Positions 1 through 7,428 of a DNA stretch of 64,000 nt are shown piece after piece. The notes below the pieces were generated by a model. It was not told where the DNA came from. It did no database searches and was given only the letters and a program-made list of their open reading frames with translations. Made by a program: the position numbers and the translations under genes. The stretch comes from Paraburkholderia sejongensis (GTDB lineage Bacteria; Pseudomonadota; Gammaproteobacteria; Burkholderiales; Burkholderiaceae), in contig NZ_JAJITD010000005.1 of the NCBI RefSeq assembly GCF_020880815.1, positions 248,001 to 312,000 of the forward strand. Reading direction: 5' to 3'. Position 1 is the first letter of the stretch. Every line of letters starts with the position of its first letter.

Positions 1-82
1 GCGCTGAGGCCGGCGATTCATGCGACGCGTCCGCCGTGCGTGGCGGGTTGAGTTCACCGGCCCACGCGGCAGACGCCGCCTC

Positions 83-622
83 TCACTTCTTCTTCGCTTT
101 CTTCGACGATTTGCCGGATTTATCGGCCTTCACCGCCTTCTGCGCTTTATCCGCCTTGGCACCGCCCTTGCCCTTCTCCGGAGGTGCCAGCATCGTGCCG
201 CGGCACTTGCGCGCGCCGCAGCGGCATTCGTATTCCTTCTTCAGCTTCCTGGTCTGACGCGCATCGATCACGAGGCCGTAGTCGTAAAACACTTCCTCGC
301 CTTCAGCGATGTCGCGCAGCGCATGCACGTATACGTGCCCGTCGATTTCCTCGGCTTCGCAGTTCGGCGCGCAAGAATGATTGATCCAGCGCGCGCTATT
401 GCCATTCACCTTGCCGTCGATCACCTTGCCGTTGTCGAGCGCGAAATAGAACGTGTGATTCGGCTCGGCCGGGTTGTGAGGATGCCGGCGCAACGCTTCT
501 TTCCACGAGATCCGCTCGCCCTTGTATTCGATCAGCCGCTCGCCGGCCGCGATCGGTTCGAGGGCAAACACGCCTTTGCCGTGCACACCCGAACGGCGCA
601 CGGCGATCCTGCGTGAATTCAT
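83..622 (-). CDS. SET-domain protein with post-SET zinc motif and lysine-rich tail
   Basis: About 179 residues. The N-terminal two thirds is a SET fold: VRRSGVHGKGVFA at the start, the pseudoknot segment RWINHSCAPNC near the middle, and EEVFYDYG. A post-SET Cys cluster follows (ECRCGARKCRG). SET domains use S-adenosylmethionine to methylate lysines; bacterial substrates are mostly unknown, so the target here is inference-free. The last 30 or so residues are almost only Lys, Ala, Gly and Ser, like a histone-H1-type tail, and may bind nucleic acid. I chose the ATG at 622 (MNSRRIAV), directly before the domain, over an upstream ATG at 664 that adds 14 unrelated residues. It is a single-gene unit; the next gene on the strand ends at 835. 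Confidence 0.85.
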   Translation of the reverse strand: MNSRRIAVRRSGVHGKGVFALEPIAAGERLIEYKGERISWKEALRRHPHNPAEPNHTFYFALDNGKVIDGKVNGNSARWINHSCAPNCEAEEIDGHVYVHALRDIAEGEEVFYDYGLVIDARQTRKLKKEYECRCGARKCRGTMLAPPEKGKGGAKADKAQKAVKADKSGKSSKKAKKK

Positions 623-711
623 TGAATGAATCCTTAAGAAGAACTGGGGGATGAAATCGGGCAATCGTCAGGCGCGTCTCGCGCGCGGCTTTTCCTGACG
701 CGGATAGCAAA

Positions 712-734
712 CGCGGCGCCTTGCGAGCGCCGCG
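712..734. terminator. Perfect 8-bp GC stem-loop, possible terminator
   Basis: CGCGGCGC and GCGCCGCG pair around a 7-base loop between the SET gene and the oxidoreductase gene. On the minus strand only TTT follows, so an intrinsic terminator for the oxidoreductase transcript is weakly supported. Confidence 0.3.
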
Positions 735-834
735 TCGACTTGCGACGCGCAATGCGTCACATCCGGCATCCTACACGGTGTGGACGGCTTCGTTCAACCG
801 TCGACCGGTGCGTTCATTTAACGTGCGGCGGGCG

Positions 835-1947
835 TCATCGTTGACCGAACGAGATGTCGCCGAACAGCGCTTTCTGCTCGCGCGGTTGCGAGCGCCAGTA
901 CTGCGGCGGCGCTTCGACGGTCGCGCCGAGTTGCGCGGCCGCGTGCCACGGCCAGCGCGGGTTGTAGAGCAGCGCGCGAGCGAGCGCGATCAGGTCGGCG
1001 TCGCCCTTCTCGATCAGTTGCTCCGCATGCAGCGGATCGGTGATCAGGCCGACGCCGATCGTGGTGAGTCCGGTTGCGTGCTTGACCGCCTTCGCGAACG
1101 GAATCTGATAGCCCGGTTCGAGCGGAATTCGCTGCAACGGCGAGACCCCACCCGACGACACGTCGATCCAGTCGCAGCCGCGCTTTTCGAGTTCGTGCGC
1201 GAAAGCGATCGTGTCTTCGAGCGTCCAGCCGCCTTCGACCCAATCGGTCGCCGACACCCGCACGCCAACCGGTTTGTCGGCCGGAAACGCGGCGCGCACG
1301 ATGTCGAAGATTTCGAGCGGGAAACGCATGCGGTTTTCGAGCGAGCCGCCGTACTCATCGTCGCGTTGATTCGCGAGCGGCGACAGGAACTGATGCAGCA
1401 GATAGCCGTGCGCCGCGTGCACTTCGAGCGCGTCGATGCCGAGCCGCGCAGCACGCCGCGCCGACGCGGCGAATGCTTCGCGAATCCGCTGCAGACCGGC
1501 GACGTCGAGCGCGAGCGGCGGCTCCTCGTCGGCTTTATGCGGCAGCGCCGACGGCGCATGCGGCAGCCAGCCGCCTTGCGCGACCGGGATCAGCTGCCCG
1601 CCCTCCCACGGCACGTGGCTCGACGCCTTGCGGCCCGCGTGCGAGAGCTGCATCGTCACGTTGATATGCGAATGCTTGCGGATCGCGGCCAGCACCGGCA
1701 CGAGCGCCGCTTCGGTCGCGTCGTCCCACAAGCCGAGGTCGCCCGGCGTAATGCGGCCATCCGGTTCGACCGCGGTCGCCTCGATGAACAGCATCGCCGC
1801 GCCGGATAGCGCCAGACTGCCGAGATGCATGATGTGCCATGCGGTGGCCTCGCCGCGTTCGGCGGAGTACTGGCACATCGGGGACACGACGATACGATTG
1901 GGAAGCGTCACGCTACGCAGCGTGAGCGGAGAGAAAAGCGCGCTCAT
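835..1947 (-). CDS. NADH:flavin oxidoreductase, old yellow enzyme (YqjM-like)
   Basis: A 370-residue FMN-dependent ene-reductase of the old yellow enzyme family, the usual length for YqjM-type members. The N-terminus MSALFSPLTLRSVTLPNRIV and the following SPMCQYSA are the family FMN-binding start. HAAHGYLLHQFLSPLANQR and YGGSLENRMRF are the other hallmark blocks. Such enzymes reduce activated C=C bonds in the cytoplasm with NAD(P)H; the physiological substrate is not predictable. The ATG at 1947 is used because the open frame upstream of it has no family similarity. A glutamine amidotransferase gene lies 73 bp upstream on the same strand, so the two may be cotranscribed. Confidence 0.92.
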   Translation of the reverse strand: MSALFSPLTLRSVTLPNRIVVSPMCQYSAERGEATAWHIMHLGSLALSGAAMLFIEATAVEPDGRITPGDLGLWDDATEAALVPVLAAIRKHSHINVTMQLSHAGRKASSHVPWEGGQLIPVAQGGWLPHAPSALPHKADEEPPLALDVAGLQRIREAFAASARRAARLGIDALEVHAAHGYLLHQFLSPLANQRDDEYGGSLENRMRFPLEIFDIVRAAFPADKPVGVRVSATDWVEGGWTLEDTIAFAHELEKRGCDWIDVSSGGVSPLQRIPLEPGYQIPFAKAVKHATGLTTIGVGLITDPLHAEQLIEKGDADLIALARALLYNPRWPWHAAAQLGATVEAPPQYWRSQPREQKALFGDISFGQR

Positions 1948-2020
1948 GGATTTGCCCAGTGAAAACCCGAGAGCGATCGAGCATAGCACCGCGAGCGCTT
2001 TAATGCATGCAGGCGGCGGC

Positions 2021-2734
2021 TCAGGCGCGCGGCTCGACGCTGTCGAGCCAGTCGCCGAACATCCGGCGCGCGCATGCTTCGAGCGCGGGACCGTGGCGCG
2101 CGGTGTCGGCGCGCAGCGTGCGCGCGTCGACGCCATGGCCGGCCAGTTCGTTCGCATTACCGATTAGCCAGGGCTCGAAGCGATCGGTGCGAATCTCCGG
2201 ATGACACTGCAAACCGAGCACGTGGCCGCCCCACGCGAACGCCTGATTTTCGCAGTCGGGGGTCGACGCGAGGCGGGTTGCGCCGGTGGGCAGGTCGAAG
2301 GTGTCGCCGTGCCAGTGCAGCATCGACGTGTGCGCGCCGTCCAGATGACGCAGCGGCGACGCGCGGCCAGCTTCGGTCAGCGCGAGCGGGGTCCAGCCGA
2401 GTTCGGCCTGCGCGGCCGGATAGACGCGGGCGCCCAGCGCCCGCGCGATCAGCTGCGCGCCGAGACAGATGCCGAGCGTCGGCAGACCGGCCGCGATGCG
2501 TTTTTCAATCAGGGAGAGGAGCGGCGCGAGCGTCGGATAGCACGCATCGTCGGTGGCGCTGATGGGTCCGCCGAGCACCACCATCAATGAGGCAGAAACC
2601 GGATTCGGCGCCTCGATACGGGCTACGCCGACGTCGAGATAACGGACCGGCCGGCCGCGCTCGCCGAGCACGAGCTCGAGACTGCCCAGATCCTCGAAGT
2701 GCACATGGCGAATGGCCAATACTTCGCGATTCAT
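2021..2734 (-). CDS. Class I glutamine amidotransferase (GuaA-like single domain)
   Basis: A 237-residue free-standing glutaminase domain. It has the nucleophile elbow GICLGAQLIA with the catalytic Cys, and the distal His-x-Glu in LQCHPEIRTD, so the Cys-His-Glu triad is intact. The N-terminal part (HVHFEDLGSLELVL) matches the stand-alone GMP-synthase-like amidotransferases of betaproteobacteria. The acceptor subunit or substrate is unknown; in other bacteria relatives hydrolyse gamma-glutamyl compounds. It lies just upstream of the old yellow enzyme gene on the same strand. Confidence 0.9.
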   Translation of the reverse strand: MNREVLAIRHVHFEDLGSLELVLGERGRPVRYLDVGVARIEAPNPVSASLMVVLGGPISATDDACYPTLAPLLSLIEKRIAAGLPTLGICLGAQLIARALGARVYPAAQAELGWTPLALTEAGRASPLRHLDGAHTSMLHWHGDTFDLPTGATRLASTPDCENQAFAWGGHVLGLQCHPEIRTDRFEPWLIGNANELAGHGVDARTLRADTARHGPALEACARRMFGDWLDSVEPRA

Positions 2735-2877
2735 CGGCCTGCCCCACCTTCAGGTTAACGAACGACTCGCCGCCCGTGAGCGGGTCCATTACACAACACA
2801 AGCCGGCAGGCAGGCGGCGCTGCCGCCCGCCGTTGCCGGCGAGGTCATGTTAGCGGATGACACCAGAAACCGCCGCC

Positions 2878-3516
2878 TTACGCAGCGAAGATCTTCCAGG
2901 TCTTCTTCTGGGTCAGAACGTCCGCCGTTTCGTGCACGGAGCAGTCCAGACGCAGATCGGTATCGGACATGTTCAGGTCGAGCAGCGCGCAGTGATGCGG
3001 CGTCTTCTTCGGATTCTTGCTCGGCTGGAAATGCGTGCAGCTCAGGCACATGCGATGCGTGGGGATCGTTTCCTGCGCTTCGAGCTGATAGATGGTCTTG
3101 AGCAGCGTGCGGTAGAGCATTGCCTGCTCGTCTTCGCGCAGCGTGCCGACCGCCTTGCTCAGGAAGTCGGGCCATTGCGACGCGCGCTTTGCGGCGGTGC
3201 GGCCACGCGAGGTCAGGCGAACGGCGAGAGCACGGCCGTCGTCGAGCGCGCGGCGCTTTTCGACCAGCCCCTTGGTTTCGAGCGTGCTGACTGCGTCGCT
3301 GGTGGTAGCAGCGGTCAGTGCCGTTTCACGCGCGATTTCGCCGAGGCGCATCGGCCCTTTGCGCTGCATCAACAGCACGAGGATTTCGCCCTGGGTCGGC
3401 GTGAGGCCAGCGCCTTCGGCCCATTCCCAAGCCTGGCTTCGCATCGCCGTGCTCAATCGCAAGAGGCTGTGGGTCACTCGCCCGGTTGCCTGTTCTCCGT
3501 ATACGCCTTCGCTCAT
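2878..3516 (-). CDS. MarR-family regulator with C-terminal four-cysteine module
   Basis: 212 residues. Residues 10-145 form a MarR winged helix (LTPTQGEILVLLMQ, recognition helix LTAATTSDAVSTLETKGLV, wing KRRALDDGRALAVRLT). After the usual MarR end there is a further stretch with C157-x2-C160, C176 and C192 plus several histidines, spacing CX2CX15CX15C. This looks like a metal or iron-sulfur site and suggests a redox or metal-sensing repressor, which is inference. It reads away from a roughly 600-bp non-coding region that holds its promoter. Targets are unknown; autoregulation is usual for the family. Confidence 0.88.
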   Translation of the reverse strand: MSEGVYGEQATGRVTHSLLRLSTAMRSQAWEWAEGAGLTPTQGEILVLLMQRKGPMRLGEIARETALTAATTSDAVSTLETKGLVEKRRALDDGRALAVRLTSRGRTAAKRASQWPDFLSKAVGTLREDEQAMLYRTLLKTIYQLEAQETIPTHRMCLSCTHFQPSKNPKKTPHHCALLDLNMSDTDLRLDCSVHETADVLTQKKTWKIFAA

Positions 3517-3729
3517 AATCTTCGATTCGTTTATTTACCGCTTTCGTGCACTTCCGGCGACCTGCGTGCCGGGCGTGTCCGCTGCGTGTGTGGGGTAATT
3601 CCGTCCAACCCGCGGACGAAATGGTTTCTACTACTCAGAAAATTGACCGCCTACGAAGCCACGCAGGCGGCGAAAACGACATTCTATGCGAGACCGGCAA
3701 ATCGTACAGCTAACTTATCCAACGACCAT

Positions 3730-3738
3730 TGTGGATAA
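3730..3738 (-). promoter_or_regulatory. Perfect DnaA box
   Basis: TGTGGATAA on the plus strand, that is TTATCCACA on the minus strand, matching the DnaA consensus exactly and lying in non-coding DNA. Confidence 0.6.
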
Positions 3739-4010
3739 CCAGGGGAAAACGTTTGGACAGCCTGTGTAGCGTTTTGAGACAAACACTTGCGGCAGCTCGA
3801 ACGTATCTTCGGCCCTGCTTGCCCAAGCTCGCCCGGTGCCTGCTTTTCAAGCCTACTTATCATTTCGCCAGCGCGTTGACTTTGCAAGAAATTATTCAGT
3901 TGTCCACAGACATCCGGGACGCCCGCTAGCGGCTTCTACGTTTGTATACGTAAACTTTTACGAAACCTGAAGGGCCGCGCGGGCAAAAATTTTTTGAAAA
4001 TTTTTTACGA

Positions 4011-4035
4011 AAAAAAACCCGCACGGGGCGGGTTT
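4011..4035 (-). terminator. Intrinsic terminator of the ybdK-type gene
   Basis: On the minus strand AAACCCGC pairs with GCGGGTTT around a 5-base loop and is followed by a run of T, 80 bp after the ligase stop codon. Confidence 0.85.
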
Positions 4036-4114
4036 CGTTGAAAGCGTCACGTTGTGACGCATGTAGCAGGTGTCACGCGATGCCGCGCGACCAGGCGCGC
4101 CGCTAAGCGCACCA

Positions 4115-5230
4115 CTACGCGCGCCACAGCAGGCACTGCTGCCGCACCGCTTCGTGCAAGGACTTTTCCTGCGCGAACAGACTACGCAGCCACGTCGCAT
4201 CATTGACCTGACCACGGGCAATTGCGCCGATTTCCGCGAGCGCATTGGTCGAGCCGAGCGCTTGCGCATGCGGCTCGATCCGCTCGAGTGTTTCGAGGAT
4301 GTCTTCGGAGATCGTCTTGCGTTCGCCCGTCTGCGGATTGATGCAGGTGCCGCCCAGTCCGAACCGGCACGCTTCGAAACGGTTGAACGTGTAGACGAGA
4401 TAGTCGTCTTCCTGCGGCGCGATCGGTTTATCGAGCAGCAGATGGCGCGCGAGCGTCTGGATGTAGCAGGCGATCGCCGCGGCGCGATCGACCGAAAACG
4501 GCGTATCCATCACGCGCACTTCGATCGTGCCGAAGCCCGGCTTCGGCCGGATATCCCAGTAGAAGTCCTTCATGCTGTTGACCACGCCGGTGTGGACCAT
4601 TTTCGAGAAATACTCCTCGAAGCTGTCCCACGTCAGCACGAACGGCGCGCGGCCCGACAGCGGAAACGCGAACACGGAATTCAGGCGTGCCGAATGAAAT
4701 CCGGTATCGACGCCCTGCACGAACGGCGAGGACGCCGACAGCGCGATGAAATGCGGAATGAAGCGCGACATCGAATGCAGCAGATACAGCGCGCTATTCG
4801 CATCCGGGCAGCCGATATGCACGTGCTGGCCGAACACCGTGAACTGCTTGGCGAGATAACCGTACAGCTCGGAAAGATACTGAAAACGCGGGGTATCGAC
4901 GATCTGCCGTTCGCTCCATTGCTGGAACGCATGCGTGCCGCCGCCGCACAGGCCGACGTTCAGATGATCGGCGGCCGACACCAGCGTGTCGCGGATCTTG
5001 CGCAGATCGGCGACCGCCTGTTCGTGCGACGTGCAGATGCCGGTCGAGAGCTCGATCATGCTTTCGGTGATTTCCGGCGTGATGTTGCCGGGGATCGATT
5101 CGTCCTTGATGAGACGCAGCAGATCCGTGCCGGCTTTGGTCAGATCATAGTCATGCGTATTGACGATCTGCATCTCCAGTTCGATCCCGAACGTAAACGG
5201 TTTCGAATCGATGAAGGCTTCGAGTGACAT
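4115..5230 (-). CDS. ybdK: YbdK-type glutamate-cysteine ligase 2 family protein
   Basis: 371 residues, the normal size of the carboxylate-amine ligase family called glutamate-cysteine ligase 2. Signature pieces are [13 protein letters not shown] at the N-terminus, [27 protein letters not shown] and the catalytic-core segment [11 protein letters not shown]. coli YbdK has only weak gamma-glutamylcysteine synthetase activity, so a role in glutathione is possible rather than certain, particularly as a true gshA lies at 30671-32287. The start is the ATG at 5230 ([15 protein letters not shown]). It ends in a strong terminator and lies 79 bp downstream of the antiporter gene, probably in one transcript with it. 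Confidence 0.9.
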   Translation of the reverse strand: MSLEAFIDSKPFTFGIELEMQIVNTHDYDLTKAGTDLLRLIKDESIPGNITPEITESMIELSTGICTSHEQAVADLRKIRDTLVSAADHLNVGLCGGGTHAFQQWSERQIVDTPRFQYLSELYGYLAKQFTVFGQHVHIGCPDANSALYLLHSMSRFIPHFIALSASSPFVQGVDTGFHSARLNSVFAFPLSGRAPFVLTWDSFEEYFSKMVHTGVVNSMKDFYWDIRPKPGFGTIEVRVMDTPFSVDRAAAIACYIQTLARHLLLDKPIAPQEDDYLVYTFNRFEACRFGLGGTCINPQTGERKTISEDILETLERIEPHAQALGSTNALAEIGAIARGQVNDATWLRSLFAQEKSLHEAVRQQCLLWRA

Positions 5231-5309
5231 GGCGTCCCCTGAGTCAGGTCGTTTTTAAGCGAGAGTGTTGAAACGGCTTCTTCAAGTGCGGGTTCGAGCG
5301 GCGCGCGGC

Positions 5310-6515
5310 TTACTCCTCGCGCCGCTCCGCGACCAGCGCAAGGCTGCGATAGACGAGCCACGGCCCGAGAATCTGCAGGACGAAGATCGAGCACATGACG
5401 ATCGCGCGCAGTTGCGGATCGAAGTTCGGGTACAGGTTGTAGGTGTCGTCGACGAGCAGATAGGCGAGCGCCGACATCGGCGACAGCGACAGCCCGAGCG
5501 CCATCCCCTGCTTCCAGTTCAGCCCGCTCGGTTTGGCAAATGCAAGCACGCCGACCAGCTTCGCGACCAGCCGCGTGACGATCAGCCCGAGCGCGGCGAC
5601 GCCGCCCAGCGCGATGTGTTTCCATTCGAACGAGGTCAGCGTCAACACGAACAGGATGACCGTCAGCAGCCAGCCGGCGGTGCCGAAATGCTGCGGCCAC
5701 AACTGCGGACGCGCTTCGTGATTTTTCACGATGATGCCGGCCGCGAGCAGCGCGAGAATCGTCGACAGCTTGAACAGATGCGCGATCGCGATCGCGAGCA
5801 GCACCATCCCGAACAGCGCGACGAACGAATGCTCGTCCTGCATGCTCAGCCGGCGATAGAAAAACGTGCAGGTGCGCGCGAGCACATAGGCGAGCACGAG
5901 CGAGCCGACCAGCAGATACAGCGGTTGCAGGATGGTCGCGAACACGTTGCCGTAGGCCTCCTGATGCAACCAGCTCGACACCAGCTTTTCGATCACCACC
6001 GCATACATGCTGTTCAGCGCGGTGAGCGTGAGCAGCCGCTGGGTCACCTGGCCTTCCGCGCGCAGTTCGGTTTTCAGCTGGATCACCATCGCCGGCGAGG
6101 TCGCCATCGCGATCGCCGAGAGCACGGTCGCCACCATCAGCGGCACGTTCAGGAACAGCAGCACCGGCAACACCAGTACGAACGTGAGCGTCGCTTCGGC
6201 CACGCTCGACAGGATCAGCCACGGATTACGACGAATCCAGCGCAGATCGAGCCGGCTGCCGAGTTCGAACAGCAGTAAACCGAGCGCGACGTCGAGCAGC
6301 GGACGCGCGGCATTCGCGGCATCCGCGTCGATCACGCCGAAACCGGCCGCGCCGGCAATCAGACCGATCACCGCATAACCGGAAATGCGCGGTAAACGCC
6401 ATGCGCGATAACAGAGTTCGCCGCACAAACCGGCGGCAAGCAACGCGAGCCCGGCCCAGAAAATAGCATCGGGAGAAAGCGGCCACGCTGGCAGAAACGA
6501 AAACGCCGAATTCAT
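5310..6515 (-). CDS. Cation:proton antiporter, CPA2/Kef type without RCK domain
   Basis: 401 residues with about a dozen hydrophobic helices, matching the Na+/H+ exchanger domain of monovalent cation:proton antiporter family 2. The segment PLLDVALGLLLFELGSRLDL corresponds to the ion-binding half. No TrkA-N/RCK nucleotide-binding domain follows, so this is the short membrane-only form rather than full KefB/KefC. Expected role: exchange of K+ or Na+ for H+ across the inner membrane. Ligand gating and ion choice cannot be told. It is followed closely by the YbdK-type gene, which suggests an osmotic or redox stress pair; that link is inference. Confidence 0.88.
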   Translation of the reverse strand: MNSAFSFLPAWPLSPDAIFWAGLALLAAGLCGELCYRAWRLPRISGYAVIGLIAGAAGFGVIDADAANAARPLLDVALGLLLFELGSRLDLRWIRRNPWLILSSVAEATLTFVLVLPVLLFLNVPLMVATVLSAIAMATSPAMVIQLKTELRAEGQVTQRLLTLTALNSMYAVVIEKLVSSWLHQEAYGNVFATILQPLYLLVGSLVLAYVLARTCTFFYRRLSMQDEHSFVALFGMVLLAIAIAHLFKLSTILALLAAGIIVKNHEARPQLWPQHFGTAGWLLTVILFVLTLTSFEWKHIALGGVAALGLIVTRLVAKLVGVLAFAKPSGLNWKQGMALGLSLSPMSALAYLLVDDTYNLYPNFDPQLRAIVMCSIFVLQILGPWLVYRSLALVAERREE

Positions 6516-7146
6516 CGTAATGGGTTCTCCTTGGCAGCAACGGCAGACGACACGAACCGGCGCACACGCACACCGGTAAACGAGCGAGCGGTTAACACCG
6601 TCGCTGTCGCAAGCGCTTCGCGAAGTCAGCGTTGCGTTTTATCAATGATCGGATGATCGGGAATGCGCCGCGGCCGCAAAGAACCGCCATGAATCCAGCG
6701 CTTTCACGGCTGCGGCAGAGGCAACCGGAACGGTGAAAGAACGCCGTCGACCTTGAATCAGATTCTGTTTGACCGGCACCGTTCCGTCGCTGCGCGTGCC
6801 GCCCGATGCGGGGGCACGACGCGCAAAAGAACGGCGATTGTGCCACAGCTTGTCCGGTCCCGACGGAAAAGCGGTTAACTCACTGGCAAAACGGTAAAAA
6901 CGGACGTTAACTTCTTCAGAAGCGGCAAAAGCGACCTTTTGCCCCTTGCTCCCGCGTTAACTGCCGAGCCTACGTAAACGCGGTAAGTGTGATTTCGCTG
7001 TGCGTCTTCAAGGTTAACCGGCAATGCTTTGGCGAGGTTTTGACCGAAATCAGCCGCTCGATAGCCGGGGCGTAAGCCCCTGCCGTTGTTGTTTACTGGT
7101 TTACCGTATGTATACGTAGTAACAGTTAACAAGCCGGCTCGGTTTA

Positions 7147-7155
7147 TGTGGATAA
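7147..7155 (-). promoter_or_regulatory. Perfect DnaA box
   Basis: TGTGGATAA on the plus strand, in the palindrome-rich non-coding region. Confidence 0.6.
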
Positions 7156-7326
7156 CTCGGGTTTACCGAAACAAATCAGCAATTTGCCGGCCGCATAACC
7201 GGATGCACAGCATGTGCGGCGGCAATGGGTATACGCGGGTAACTTTCCAAGCTTTTTTGCGATGGCCAAGTTACCCCGTTTACGTCCACAACGGTTCCAC
7301 ACGACTTGCGCCGGTTAACCGCGCGG

Positions 7327-7335
7327 TTATCCACA
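7327..7335 (+). promoter_or_regulatory. Perfect DnaA box with a second near-match 6 bp on
   Basis: TTATCCACA at 7327-7335; GGTGGATAA at 7342-7350 differs from an inverted box by one base. The pair is convergent and closely spaced, as in DnaA-binding clusters. Confidence 0.6.
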
Positions 7336-7428
7336 AGTTGCGGTGGATAACGGCAGCAGCAGGTTTACGCGTGGTTTACGTGGCGGCGACGTAAACCAGG
7401 TAAACCGAACTCGTGCCGAAGCGCCCGG

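Larger units (their letters stand above)
3517..4114. other. Non-coding region with a DnaA box
   Basis: About 600 bp with no gene I can support. It contains a perfect DnaA box at 3730-3738, a one-mismatch TTGTCCACA at 3900-3908, adjoining GTATAC and GTAAAC words at 3944-3955, AT-rich tracts near 3985-4017 and the terminator of the ybdK-type gene. The promoter of the MarR gene should lie at its left end. Confidence 0.6.
6516..7428. repeat. Non-coding cluster of GTWWAC palindromes and DnaA boxes
   Basis: 913 bp without a supportable gene. I count eight GTTAAC (starting 6591, 6874, 6906, 6956, 7013, 7125, 7314, 7428), ten GTAAAC/GTTTAC (6576, 6974, 7091, 7099, 7161, 7278, 7363, 7374, 7391, 7400) and two GTATAC (7110, 7229). 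Many are flanked by CG or GG to give GGTTAACCG-like words. Two perfect DnaA boxes (7147, 7327) and a one-mismatch box (7342) lie among them. The promoter of the antiporter gene must be at the left end. The last palindrome overlaps the mnmC stop codon. Confidence 0.7.
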
